The notes under the pieces are model-generated. The model searched no databases. It saw only the letters and a program-made list of their open reading frames with translations, and was not told where the DNA came from. The translations under genes and the position numbers were made by a program. 64,000 nucleotides of DNA from Gigaspora margarita. Lineage: Eukaryota > Glomeromycota > Glomeromycetes > Diversisporales > Gigasporaceae. Each line of letters begins with the position of its first letter. The first letter of the stretch is position 1. The DNA is taken from assembly GCA_009809945.1 (NCBI GenBank), contig WTPW01000030.1, positions 401,779-465,778 of the forward strand, read 5' to 3'. Positions 10,792-22,833 of the stretch are shown here, piece by piece.

Positions 10792-11809
10792 GATGGGTGA
10801 CGAAATTATTTTACGATTGACGTCTGACGATACTTTGACGATTAACGAAACTATTGACGATTGACGAAACTATTGACGGAAACTATGGACAAAACTATTG
10901 ACGAAACTATTATTATAATTATAAAACAAAAATATCGATTCATAAAAGCTTTATTTATTTACTTTTTAAAATTTTGACATGTTTTTTCGAAGTGCTATAG
11001 GTGAATTTTCTGAATCATTGTTTTCATCCTCTACATTATTTAAACTTCCACTAATATCTTTATTTACATTATTCACACTATTTAACTCAATATCTTCATT
11101 ATTTCCATAATTATATTTAACCATTTTGTCAATGGTCTCGTCTTGATGAAATTTTGGAAATTGCCAACAATTGACGAAACTACGAAACTCTTGGCGAAAT
11201 TAATTTGACTAATAAAATATAAAATGCAATAGACCCCTTTGACAAGCTTCATCATGACGACCTCTGGGTACTCTGAAATCTTAAATTTCTTTCAAGGTTA
11301 CTGCTATTTCATCATAATAAAGATTCTTCAGTTCATACAAAACATAGTAATCATTTATTTTGCCACGAATTGTTAAAAAGAAAAGATATTTAAAAAATTT
11401 TTTATTTTTCTATTAAATTGTCAGCCGTTATAAAAGGTAACTCCCTAAAATTAACAATCTCATAAAAAATCAATTTTAGCTTTCCATTGAATCTAAAGCA
11501 GATAATTTTTTTATTCGTAGTTTCGTTCAACAGATGTATCGAATAGATCGGGTAATATCGGATAACTGTGTAAAAAATAATAGAACTGGGCAACGAACAA
11601 AAAAATTAATTTCAATGATTCCTAAAGAAAACTCGCATTTTAAACCTTTCCTTACATTTATTACACCCAAATGCTATAGATTACTTATGAAATTTATGAT
11701 TTTTTACGAGTTTCGTCATTCGTCATTTCGTCAACTCGAAGTTGTTTGACGAAATGGTTTCGTAATTCGTCAATTATAAATGTTTCGTCATTCGTCACCC
11801 ATCTTTAAT
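10792..11809. mobile_element. hAT-like element with TGACGAAAC arrays and a coding remnant
   Basis: Ends AGATGGGTGACGAA on both sides in inverse. TTGACGAAACTA units fill 10800-10910 and inverse TTTCGTCATTCGTC units fill 11708-11800. Shares interior sequence with the hAT at 6513-9959. No clear 8-bp duplication, so ends or flanks have decayed. Confidence 0.7.
10966..11152 (-). pseudogene. Coding remnant inside the hAT-like element
   Basis: Minus-strand open stretch reading KFHQDETIDKMVKYNYGNNE.., Asn/Glu/Asp-rich, ending ..IALRKNMSKF and TAA at 10968-10966. Codon-like composition and position inside a hAT-like element suggest the tail of one of its proteins. I do not recognise a domain; assignment to transposase is inference only. 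Confidence 0.35.
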
Positions 11810-12609
11810 GTGATAAGCTCACGTAAAGAAAATATGGGCTAGGAGCTGAAAAAAGGGACAAATCGACAATATTTCAAATTAATTTTTTTACATATATCAA
11901 TTTAGAATAAGATTAGGATTATTTTTATTTAAAATACAAAAGTAGCTCTATTGATAAAATTTTGCAGTATAGCTCTTTAAAGATTGTATTTTCTTATTAC
12001 CAATTATAAGATTTGACAAACAAAAATAGATTTTCTGAAGATCTTTTGTTTTGTCAATTTCGTCATATGCTAAGGCTAGATCCATTAAACGAAATTAAAA
12101 ATACATGTTTTGTGCGAGGACGAATATTTACATAATATATGATATCAACGTGTGAAATTTCTTGGCATGATTTATTTGCAAGTAATACAAATTTAAAAGA
12201 CAAACATACGACTGCAAATAATACAAAGTATACAGTGCACGACGCCTAAAGACTACATTTGTCTCATTTTTGAAATTTAAAAATCAATCCTTTAATTTAA
12301 TTAAAAACATTGATTTTTATATTTTACAGTTGCTTAATTTTGATTGGTTAAATGGTGTGTATTTTTATTGGTTAAAAAATTTTTAAACTTGTATTAAATA
12401 AATTTAAAGAAATTTAATTTGTTGTATATTTTAATGGGGCCCATATAAAAATTATATATTTTTAAAACTATATATATTAAAAAGTTTAAAAAATAAAGCG
12501 CCAAGTTATGGCCAATTGATTTAGTTACAAATCAGCGATTTCCTTTTATAAATATCTCTTTTAGATCAAAAAGTATTAGCTTTTGAGTTTCGTAAGACAT
12601 TTTTTTGTA
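11810..12609. other. Intergenic AT-rich stretch
   Basis: No supported gene. A fragment AAAAGGGACAAATCGAC at about 11854 resembles the end of the MITE at 13498-13632. Confidence 0.45.
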
Positions 12610-13320
12610 TGGGCATTTTGGTGCTACAGTATATGGATAGTCAGAGCATGATGTCCATCTCTGGATCTTCTGTAAAGGAGGTGATCGCAAATTTGTTTAT
12701 TTTAGTTTATATAAGTGTTACAAAGAAATTCTATGCATTAACGATGGCCAATATGGAAAACGGATAAACATTCGTGACATGAATATTAAGGAATTCACCC
12801 AAGTTCTATTGGTTGGGATTATTCGTATCAATTTATATGTCAACTCTTATTACTTTTGGTTAGTATACAAAAGGTAATTTCTTAGATGAATTTTGTGACA
12901 AATGTGATTGGCCAGAGTCGAAACTCGGGGAAATTATTAAGCGTATGCTGTAGCAGTCGATCGAGATGTCACATTTGATTTTTTATCATATGATTTTCAT
13001 AAATTACACAAATCAACGAAATCACGTTTTTAAAATTTTCCCCAAGTCTTAGTCATAACATATAACGTTCCTTAAAACAAATAAACTGCCAGAGCTTCAA
13101 CGAATCAAATGGTATAAAGAACATGAAAAACTAACGCCACCAGGTAATGTGCGACCCCTACAAAGATGGGCAATTATTTTGCCTTCTTTCACAAGATTCT
13201 TTTGGAGTTTTCAAGATCTTAACGTGAAAAATAGTTTGTTATATGCGCACGATCAAGAACTTTCTGTGAAATGCATCTTTGAAAGAAGGGTTTCTTATTA
13301 AAATATAGAGTAAATTAAGA
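12610..13320 (+). pseudogene. Unrecognised coding remnant, several pieces
   Basis: Three stretches have protein-like composition. About 12636-12870 reads EHDVHLWIFCKGGDRKFVY.. through a Cys/Tyr-rich segment to INIRDMNIKEF. About 12888-12950 reads DEFCDKCDWPESKLGEIIK. About 13075-13303 reads LPELQRIKWYKEHEKLTPPG.. to SVKCIFERRVSY. They are on one strand but not in one open frame, and splice sites joining them are not obvious. CpG use is closer to host genes than to the AT-rich spacers. I do not recognise the family; it could be a decayed host gene or part of a mobile element. Confidence 0.4.
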
Positions 13321-13497
13321 AAAACATTTTGTAGTATATAGATTGCAATTTTGCTAATGAGGATTTTTTTTTTTTTTTTAATATATAGCAACCTATATTC
13401 ACGGTAAAATTATATTCTATTATTTACACTTTCGCTGTATTCTAATTTATTGCACCAACAACGCTTTATGAGAATTCACAATATGGGCCTTGTGCTA

Positions 13498-13632
13498 AGA
13501 AAAGGGACGAATTTGACAAAAAAAATAACGGTCACAGAAAATTAATCATCTAATCACATAATTCCGATCAATAGTCATAAGATAATTAATTTTCTGTGAC
13601 CGTTATTTTTTTTGTCAAATTCGTCCCTTTTT
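13498..13632. mobile_element. 135-bp TA-flanked MITE
   Basis: Inverted arms of about 50 bp (AAAAGGGACGAATTTGAC.., AACGGTCACAGAAAATTAAT) around a 35-nt loop, with TA at 13496-13497 and 13633-13634. The two arms are almost identical, so this copy is young. Confidence 0.85.
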
Positions 13633-13634
13633 TA

Positions 13635-15082
13635 GCTATATGACTAGTGAATTAGCTTGATACTACTTTTCTTCTAACGAACCTTATTAGTGGTATTATC
13701 GTAGAAACTAGAATGATTGCAAAATTAATTTTATGAAGGCGGTAAGCATTAGTTAACTATTTATAAATTGTTCTTTTTCGTCACTTATACTGTTCTAATA
13801 ACTTTATAATTAATTTTAATTGAGCTATTTGATTATAACAATATATAAAAACGTGTTACTAAAGGAAAAGAAGTGCAAATAAAATTGCTTGAGCAATAAA
13901 AAATAATGTATAGCATCTCATCTAAATTTTTGTATGTGCCCGTGAATAATAAATATATGTAGTAATACTATTTTCAATAAAAAATAAAATTTACACACTA
14001 CGGCCTTTTATTAGTTCAATTAATAATACATGTTTGTTAACTATTCGTAATATATGAATAAACTATTTTCTAATGAGCCTAATTATAAATTCGCATAGTA
14101 GAAGTGGCTACAGTAATGATTTTATTTCTGTTTAAATCTTTTGATTCGACACATAGTTCGTCCTTGACAATAAAACAATTACAGTATTTTAGTATTTCGT
14201 CCTTTTTGTTAAAAAACTTTTAAAGCAAGAATAAAGTTGTTAAGAATATTTATATTACATAAATATACCTTCGTAAATCAGTGAATGCGAAGCTCTATTA
14301 TATCGCTGGTACTATAAAGTATAAAATAAAAAGCTATCTTTAGGGGCGAGATTCTTTTTGGTTTATTTTCTATCTTACTTTATACTTAACCACAATGTAG
14401 CATTAGTTTTTAAGTCGTTGCACTATAACTCATGAGTACAATTTCCTTTTATGAAACCCTTGAGACTAGTGATTGAAAACGGGCTACCGTTGCAATTTAC
14501 TATGAAAATCGAAAATTTCATATGAGTGTCGATCACTCAAATTTCATAGTAAAAAATTTATTCACCTGATCTGCGTGACATCTCGATCGACTGGTAGATG
14601 GAGAATGCAATACGGTAATACAGACAATGCAAAAAATTAATTTAGTTACTTTATCAAGATATCTAGTAAATAATATTGTACAGTAATACGTACGAAAATT
14701 ATACAAAATTTTTAATAATAAGTACCTAATATGTCAATTTTTATAAGTAAACATTGGATATGATAAATACTAGGTATAGGAAAAAATTTTAGGTCTAATA
14801 ATTTATTCATTTACGTACATACGTACGTACCTGGTATCCCTACATATCCATTTTAATTTGTTTTACTTACCTTGCACGTATATTTGGTTTAAAAACCATA
14901 TTACCACATCGGCGTTTACTGGCCCATTTGATAGCGGAATAATTTATCTCCATCAGGTCTAAATTTCGTTCATCGATTCAAAAAAAAAAAAAAAAAAAGG
15001 AAAATGAAAATATTATAAAATGTTGAGGAAAAAATTACAGTAAATTCACTCCTCTCCTTGACTTCTTTCACTGTACTTTAAA
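13635..15082. other. Intergenic region upstream of the P450
   Basis: AT-rich with no supported gene. Contains small inverted repeats (TTTACTATGAAA.. / TTTCATAGTAAA, 14495-14552), a GTAC microsatellite (14815-14840), and a CT-rich stretch with a poly-A run (14982-14998) just upstream of the P450 start that may belong to its promoter/5' leader. Confidence 0.4.
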
Positions 15083-17005
15083 ATGAATTACTATTTAGTT
15101 GCAATTTTTACGTTTATTGGTCATATTTTGTATAAATATTATATTTATCCTTTATATTTATCGCCATTACTTAAAATTCCAGGTCCACCTGTTGACAATT
15201 TCATATCAGGCCATCTAGGCTCTTTGTTAAAAGATAAGCAGGGTGAAGTTTTTACTCACCTAGCAAAACAATATGGTAGAATAGTTCGATATCATGCCTT
15301 ATTGAATAAACCTTATCTATTGATTTTCGATCAACAACTTGTCCATCAAATCTTGATAACTCGTCCATATGAATTTCCAAAACTTTCTTTTAATTATGTT
15401 ATGGTAAAAGATCTTATTGGTATTGAAAGTATTTCATTTGCAGAAGAAAATGCTCATAAACGACAAAGAAAATTGATAAATCCTTCATTCACCTTTGCCA
15501 ATGTCAAGGTATTCTTTTATTATTATCAATATTACCATTTGTTAACAACATTAATTTTTTATAATTGATTTTATTTTGACTTTCTCAATTTTAAGGAAAT
15601 GCTTCCAACTCTCATTCAAGCTGGTCATAAATTTAAAGATATTTTGTTGAAACAAATTGGTAATAAGAAAGAGGAAAGAATTACGATTACTGATTTAATT
15701 CCAAAGATAACCTTGGATATTATTGGCCTTGTTGGTATGCTTTAACTTGTATTCTTCTACACATTAGATATATCAATACCATTTTTTTTAATTATAATTT
15801 CTTTTAATAGGATTTAATTATGAATTCGACTCTATTACATCAGATTCTGAATTAGCTAGAGCATATCATTCATTATTGAGTAAACAACCTTCACCTTTAT
15901 TTGGAGCACTTATCAACCTTTTTCCATTTATAAGAAAATTTCCAACCTCTCATAACAAAAAATATTGGGATTCTCTTCAAACCATCAATGATATTTCTGA
16001 AAAATTAATTGCTGAACAAAAAAATGCTACTATTCGTGGAAAGGATTTCTTGTCTTTGGTGATAAAAACTAATGAAAAATTGCCTGTTGATGAACAATTA
16101 TCACATAGAGAATTAATTTCTCTGGTAAAAAATTATTTAAATTACAGTATTAAAAATGCCTTATACTATATATTATATATATATATAATTTTATTAATTT
16201 TTATTTAAATTATAAATTTATTAAAAATTCAGATTATGACATTACTCATAACTGGACATGAAACAACTAGTAATGCATTGGCTTGGGCATTATATTATCT
16301 TGCAAAAAATCCTGATATTCAGAAGAATCTTCGTAAAGAAATACTTGATGAATTTAGTGATCATAATAATTCTCCAACTTTTGAAGCCATTGATCAATTG
16401 AAATATTTAGATTGTGTTTTTAAAGAAACTTTAAGGATTAGTCCACCTGGTATGTATGATTTGATATCTATTTATTTTTTTTATTTCATTCTATTATTTA
16501 CTCTAATTATTTTATCTTTATTTTTAAAGCAACTGTAATCATGCGTTATAATTCAAAAGATGAAAATTTGAATGGTTACTTTATTCCAAAGGTATTTGCT
16601 AAATTTTTTTTCTTTAATTCAATTAATTTTTTGATATAGTATTAATATTAACATATTACTTTAAAAATTTCTTTTTAGGGAACTCCAATGGTTATTCCTA
16701 TTTATGCAATTCATCATGATCCTTTAATTTGGGGTGAAGATGTTGAATCTTTTAACCCATCTCGATGGCTTAATCCAGAAATAAAATCAAAAATAACAAA
16801 TAGTAATTACTTACCTTTTGGTGCTGGTGTAAGAAGTTGTTTAGGAATGAGAATGGCTCATTTAGAATTTAAATGTTTTTTACTTATACTTATTAGAAAC
16901 TTTGAATTTAAATTAGTTGAAGGGTTTACTTTTAAAAAGCTAACAAATGGTCTTTGTAAACCAGATCCCAAAATGGATTTATTGATTTCAAAAGTTGAAT
17001 ATTAA
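15083..17005 (+). CDS. Cytochrome P450 monooxygenase, six exons, apparently intact
   Basis: Heme-thiolate monooxygenase; expected to hydroxylate a lipid or other hydrophobic substrate at the ER with a P450 reductase. Exons 15083-15508, 15596-15734, 15811-16124, 16233-16449, 16530-16591 and 16679-17005 give 494 residues, the usual family length, with every intron GT..AG and frame kept. Visible in order: N-terminal membrane anchor (residues 4-25), proline hinge KIPGPP (about 33), I-helix LLITGHETTSNAL (about 298-310; AGxET-type), KETLR of the ExxR motif (about 354-362), FNPSRW of the PERF region (411-416), and heme loop FGAGVRSCLG with ligand Cys about 440. Overall it resembles the CYP3/CYP4-like fungal clans; substrate unknown. 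The ATG is followed directly by the anchor and is preceded by a CT-rich leader. Flanked by repeats, with no linked pathway genes. Confidence 0.93.
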
Positions 17006-17569
17006 ATTTTTTTTTCTTAAAATAAGATTGTTAAATGATATTTGTTTTAAACTATATTTAATTTTTTTGTCAATTAAATAATCATATTGTAAAATATAAT
17101 ACTGCATTTGTTATTCTTCCCATTTGTTTTAATTTACTTTTTAATCAATAAGGGTATATAAAATTATTGAGCATTTCTATTTCAATCATAAAGCAATTAT
17201 ATCTTTTAAACTTTGCAAAAATAAGGTGTTTATTCCAATTATAGTAATAAAAATCATTTTGGTATAATATTTAAAGATTTGGTTATAAATTTTGTATAGT
17301 TGTGAAAATATCTTTTTTTTTAGCATTTTACTAGGATCAGAATGTAATAAAGAATATACCAGTGATTGGATAAAAGATTTGATATCCAATTAAATGATTA
17401 TCTTCATGACTTTGTCTTTTATATGAAATGACCAGTTCTATCGAATTTCCTTATTTTGGGATCCTTAAAGAACTACCCCAGTATCGCCGTCAAATTTTCA
17501 CTATCACGTGATTTTTTGTGGCGCAAACCAATAGCAAGTCTCGCTTTGATGTAACGTTACACGAGCAGG
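17006..17569. other. Intergenic region downstream of the P450
   Basis: AT-rich 3' flank. At 17441-17470 is TTTCCTTATTTTGG, whose inverse CCAAATAAGGAAAT lies at 18598-18611. This may mark a 1.17-kb TIR element around the hAT MITE, but flanking duplications were not found. Confidence 0.4.
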
Positions 17570-17577
17570 AAGATCAA

Positions 17578-17832
17578 TAGTGATTTAAGCCACATGGTTT
17601 TAGTCGGCTGGCTTAGCCAGCCGACTAAATCATCGGCTAAGCTGCTGACTAACGGCTAACTATTGGCTTGCATTCGGAATATTTCGGGATATTTGACCCT
17701 ACTTTATGTCCATTATTTTCCTTTACGAATTTATCGGATTCTTATAATAGTTAGCCTTTAGTCGCATTAGCCAGCCGATCACATTACATCGGCTGGCTTA
17801 GCTGCGGCTGCATTAGCCGGCTTAAATCACTA
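17578..17832. mobile_element. 255-bp hAT-type MITE with AGCCGACT arrays
   Basis: Ends TAGTGATTTAAGCC and inverse GGCTTAAATCACTA, flanked by a perfect 8-bp duplication AAGATCAA (17570-17577, 17833-17840). Subterminal arrays of GGCTGGCTTAGCC / AGCCGACT form local palindromes at both ends. No coding capacity. Confidence 0.88.
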
Positions 17833-17840
17833 AAGATCAA

Positions 17841-18395
17841 AACAAAACGTTCGCTTTTTCAAAATCGCTTATTTCTCTAAAATTTGCATAAGAAATCACC
17901 TTTCGCGCCCTAACAAAAAATTCCTTGAGCAATTTTGCTAGATGTTTTGCTAATATCAAGCCCTATAGGAACCCTAACCCAAACTTAAACGAACTTGAAG
18001 TTTTTTGGGCATAGTCACGTATGTTAAAAATATCGATTTATATCGATATACTCATGATTGGCCAATTAGAATGCAAAATTTTGTACAACAGTTACAGATA
18101 ACGTGATCAGTAACTAAAATTTCTTTCTTGTTTGTTGATTGTCTATTTTACCGAAGCTTATCAACGGTTCAGTTAGTAAATTTATATTGCCCGGCCCGAA
18201 TTATACTTTAATTTTGCCCAAATGCATATTGTTACACTGCATTAAAATTTGCGAAAATATCGACTTTCCCATGATTTGGGCTAAAAATATCGTTTTATTT
18301 ATGATCGATACAAATCGATATTATTCACCGTCCCTGGCCTTAACATTAAGGTTAAAAACGTCTTGGGTTAGTGTTAGAAAGTACATATAGGTAAA
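17841..18395. other. Intergenic stretch
   Basis: Contains a short telomere-like run (CCCTAACCC, about 17970) and ATCGATTTATATCGATA motifs (18030-18050, 18255-18320). No supported gene; the short plus-strand open frame at 18139-18390 has no recognisable protein features. Confidence 0.4.
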
Positions 18396-19040
18396 ATCAT
18401 CTCCCCGACATTTTTAGTTAATGCTCCAAGATGGGTTTAGACTGCGGTTTTTGTATTTTTCGCATTCTTCTCTTTTTTTCGCTTGTTTTGCTTCGTCGGG
18501 CTAAAACCCAACCTACCCTAATATAAGATGATCCTAACCCTAAAGTTAATCGAGAAAATTATTAAGAAATATGAATTTCCCCCGTTTTAGACGTCCTCCA
18601 AATAAGGAAATTGAAGTAATATTAATCACATAAGGCTTTTTTATATAACAATAATAATAAGTCTAAAATACTTGTAATATAATATGTCAAAGTAATATCT
18701 TTATTTTATATGATTTATTCATCTACTTGTGTATTTGCATAAATTCTGATTTCATATTAGTATAAAAACTTCTTTTATAAATTTATCTGATTTCATTTTC
18801 ATCTAATCTATATTTACACAAACAAAATAAAGCTAATTAGCTATATTCAAAAATTATAATTAAATTGTTGTCACAAAGTATTAAATTTGTTACTAAGAAT
18901 AAATTTCCCTGATATGTAAAACTTATTAACCATGAAACTTGAATTATCCCATGATGAGATAATTGAGTTTAATTACTTGTTTTGATTTCGGCCTGATCCG
19001 GGTTAATCAAAATTTTACGATTTTGATTGGTCAAAAACAA
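18396..19040 (+). repeat. Dispersed repeat, copy 2 in two parts
   Basis: 18396-18505 matches the first half of the repeat at 1-105 (GACATTTTTAGTTAATGC, TTTAGACTGCGG, TTTCGCTTGTTTTG). 18976-19035 matches its second half (CTGATCCGGGTTAATC, ACGATTTTGATTGGTC). The about 470 bp between are AT-rich with an internal CCTAACCCTAAAG run, so the copy was split by an insertion or rearranged. Confidence 0.6.
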
Positions 19041-19732
19041 CAGGTGGCTAACAGGTAATCTCTTGATTTACTTGTTCTCAAATAACCTCATGCAACTTTT
19101 CTTTTATACAATTTGAATTCCATTTATAATTGAAAAATGTTAATATATTAAAATTTACCCAAATTTAATAAAAGCTCATTTTCATTTTGGGGATAATTTT
19201 TGCTCTTTCTATTGCAAGAACTCCATATTTATAATACAGTACTAGATATATTTCATCATGAAGTACATTTTTACATAAAGCTATATAAATTATATTTAAA
19301 AATTATATATAAATCTATAAAACCAATATAGACTTACATAGTTGTAATTTATACATAAGCATAATTATAAATAACATCTCTTTTTTTTTTTAAGGTGTAA
19401 ATAATATCTATTTAACAGTTATGTATCTAAACTTTAATATATAAAAATGATTTAAGTAGCCAAATAAGTAAAACATTAGAATGAAAATAAAAGCTATAAT
19501 TAAAATAATAGAATTGGGGTTAGGATAAAATTGTGATAGGGCCTTTTAATTAGTAATATAACAGGGGTTACTCTAGTAAAATTTGAGATATTGACTATTC
19601 CTTTTCTTAAAATTTATATTAAAATTTATTTAAATTTAAAATTTTTTTTTTTTTACAAACTTAACCTTAGGATTTTTTATTAATTGCAATAAAAAAATAA
19701 TATATATTATATGTACATTAAATTCTAACTAC
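19041..19732. other. AT-rich intergenic stretch
   Basis: Nothing supported beyond homopolymer runs. CpG becomes rare from about here on. Confidence 0.4.
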
Positions 19733-19734
19733 TA

Positions 19735-22700
19735 CAGTCGTCCTCCCATATAATCACACAGTTGGACACACACCAATATGGTGATTATAAAGAAGCGTGA
19801 CTGTATAAAGGTTACCTCTATATAAGCACAAATTATTATAAATGAAAAAAGTGATTTAATAGGGGTATTTAAAAATTTTATATATGATTGTAGAAAGTTG
19901 CTATATATATAGAAAAGTTACAATTTTACTAATTAAATTAACTTTTATGCAATAATTAAAGTTGTTCAGATAAGACCCAAACTAATAGCAATTCTGTGTG
20001 CACTGCTAACGACCAAAGCAGATGCTAGTGTATTAATAAAGACGGACTCTTTAGCAGCAATTAATAGTATAAATAGTTATATATATAATATAGATTTTAA
20101 AGATACGCTTAAGTATAAAAATAGAGTAGTTCTAGATAAAATAGTAGAAGTAGTTCAATATAAGAGGCTTAAAATCAAACTTTGCAAAGTCAGAGCACAC
20201 ACAGATATAAAATGGAATGAAGAGGCAGACAGATTGGCGAAAGAGGGTGCACTATGTGATACTAGTTGGATTCTTTCATTTAAACAACCCAAGTATTGGT
20301 GCTGTAACTTGAAGTAGAAAGAAAGTGTAATCGAGGTCCCGCCCAGGAAGTTCATACTAGAAGTTCAACAGCGATATATAGAAGCCGAATGGTACTTATC
20401 GAAGAAGAACGAACATTACAGAGATGAAGATCCAGAAGCAGAAACGAGCTGGTTCTTTTGTTGGGAAAGTCTAAAGGAGATCAAAGGTTCAAAATGCAGA
20501 TTAGAAGATACAAGTAACAGCTTAGTAACAAAAATCAAGGGTCTTTTCCAAGTACTGCCTACAAAAGCAGAGTTGTGTAAGAGAAAACCAAACATCTACC
20601 CAGACCCATACTGCGCCTTATGTAAGGATCAAGCAGCAGAAACTCTGGACCATCTAACCTGTTGCAAGGCTTTAGAACATATATGGCTCGAGTTGGAGGC
20701 ACGGGCAATAAGCCTTGCCTGGGCTCATCTCAAAGACGAAACTAGAGCTGTCATAACACTACGAGATCTCTGTACGACTGTCCTGCATAAAACAAGACAA
20801 GAATGGCTTAGAGCACAACAAGACTACATAAGAGGCCTAGTAAGGCAAAGCACTTTAGGAAATCTTCGACTATTACTAACAAGCACCAAAGAGACATATG
20901 ACACGATTAGAGCATTGACGCATGTATACCAGGAAGGTTTTTACAGAGTAATATGGGTGGAACACTGTAAGAAAATATGTGAATGGGATAATTTGACAGG
21001 TATCATGAAAGCGAAGAAAAGAGGAGTAGAAGAGATGTGATTCGGTCAATGAGCTAATTTACAAGAACCCGCAAAGAAGAAAAGAAAAATGAATGACAAA
21101 ACTGAACCACAGAACTCGAATATTTGGAAATCTCTAAAAGAAAAACTCATCAAGACCAAAAAACTTGTGTGTGAGACTCTGAGCAAACAGATTTTTAGCT
21201 CTCTGCCATCCGTATGGTAGATCAAGTCAAAAATTAAAAGAGAAGGGGAAAAAAAAAAAATCTTTTTCTTTTTAATTAAGATTATATTTAGAAAACATAT
21301 TGTATATAGATATAACAATAGTTTTAGTAACATTTGTAAATAGAAGGCAGCAAGATGTAGGGTAATTATTAACACGGTAGCTGAGTACCAAGCTATATCT
21401 ATGTTTGAAATATGTGTTACAACGTATGTGGACATAGATGGCAAACATCAGTGCGACAACCAAACATGGGTCATCGAATTTAAAGAAGGCTAGATTTATG
21501 CTTAACATGTTGTTAATAGTCATGGTTGTATAATAATGAAATCTATTTAATAAAGTTAATGCGTGGTTGCCAAAGTTAAAAAAAAAAAAAGTTGTTCAGA
21601 AGAATAAAATACAGCTATACTAAAATTTTCATACAAATCAGATAACTTTTTATTAGTACAGTTTTTCATTTTACATATCTACGAATATAGTTAAAAATTT
21701 GTAATTTTTTTTTGCAAAAACGTAAAATAAAAAGACATATTAATGAAATGTAAACCAATTATATGAAAATTTTAGAGTAAATGTATTTGTTCTCCTGAAC
21801 AATGTTTATTATTGTATAAAAATCGATTTGCTTAGTATTATTTTGATTTTTATATATAGCAACGATCAATGAATGTATATAAAATTTTTTAAAAATTATT
21901 TTAAAAAATTTTTATATACAATCATTGATCGTTGCTATATATAAAAGTCAAAATAATACAAATCAGATATTTATGCAATAATAAATGTTGTTCAAGAGAA
22001 CAAAATATATTTACTCTAAATTTTAATGCAAATCAGTTGACATTTCATTAATACGTCTTTTATTTTACGTTTCTACAAAAAAAATTACAAATTTTTAGCT
22101 ATATTCATAGATACGTAAAATGAAAAACTGTACTAATAAAAAGTAATCTGATTTGTGTAAAAATTTTAGAGAAATGTATTTTGTTCTCCTGAACAACGTT
22201 TATTATTTCATAAAAATTGATTAGCTTAGTATTATTTTGACATTTATATATAGCAACAATCAACAATCGTATATAAAAAGTTTTAAAATAAAATTTTAAA
22301 AAATTTTTATATACGATTATTGATCATTGCTATATATAAAGGTCAAAATAATACTAAACTAATCGATTTTTATGCAATAATAAATGTTGTTCAGGAGAAC
22401 AAAATACATTTACACTAAAATTTTTATATAAATCAGTTATTGTTTTATAAATAAGTCTTCTTATTTTACATTTCTACAAAAAAAAATTACACTATATTTG
22501 TATATATGTAAAATGAAAAACTGTACTAATAAAAAGTTGTCTGATTTGTATGAAAATTTTAGAGTATCTGTATTTTGTTCTTCTCAATAACTTTATTTAT
22601 TGCTTAAAAGTTGAATTAATTAGTAAAATTGTAACTTTTCTATACAACAACTTTCTATAAATGTGATTGTATAGAAGGAATTTTACTATTAAAAAATGCT

Positions 22701-22831
22701 ATAAATATAAAAATATGTGTAATAGTAATTATAAGCATTTGTAACTATATAGAAGGTTTTTAATAACAAAAAAAATGGTAACCAAAAACCATGTGATTGT
22801 ATGGAGTTAGTGATTATATGGGAGGTGACTG
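19735..22831. mobile_element. Multi-hairpin foldback element, interrupted by a LINE
   Basis: Ends CAGTCGTCCTCCCATATAAT and inverse of CAGTCACCTCCCATATAAT with TA on both sides (19733-19734, 22832-22833), the Tc1/mariner/pogo pattern. Without the LINE it is about 1.48 kb. A unit of about 290 bp (containing TTGTTCTCCTGAACAA and TATATAGCAACGATCAATGA) is present four times in alternating orientation (19860-21890 less the LINE, 21890-22100, 22110-22300, 22300-22700), so the strand folds into two adjacent long hairpins or one large one. Confidence 0.8.
19970..21590 (+). mobile_element. 5'-truncated LINE (non-LTR retrotransposon) with RNase H end
   Basis: Inserted into the foldback element. It is flanked by AAAGTTGTTCAGA (19958-19970 and 21588-21600) and ends in a poly-A run (21578-21590). 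One frame from 19970 to the TGA at 21038-21040 encodes the 3' part of ORF2: an RNase H domain (IKTDSLAAI.., then VRAHTDIKWNEEADRLAKEG) followed by a Cys/His cluster (CALCKDQAAETLDHLTCC, about 20610-20665) typical of LINE C-termini, then a basic tail. Reverse transcriptase and endonuclease are missing through truncation. One in-frame TAG (20315-20317) interrupts the frame, so the copy is dead. CpG content is higher than in the surrounding element, consistent with a younger insertion. Confidence 0.9.
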
Positions 22832-22833
22832 TA

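Noticed and set aside
18139-18390. Plus-strand frame
   Set aside because: No recognisable motifs and lies in repeat-rich spacer.
21046-21523. Minus-strand frames
   Set aside because: Antisense to the LINE 3' region.
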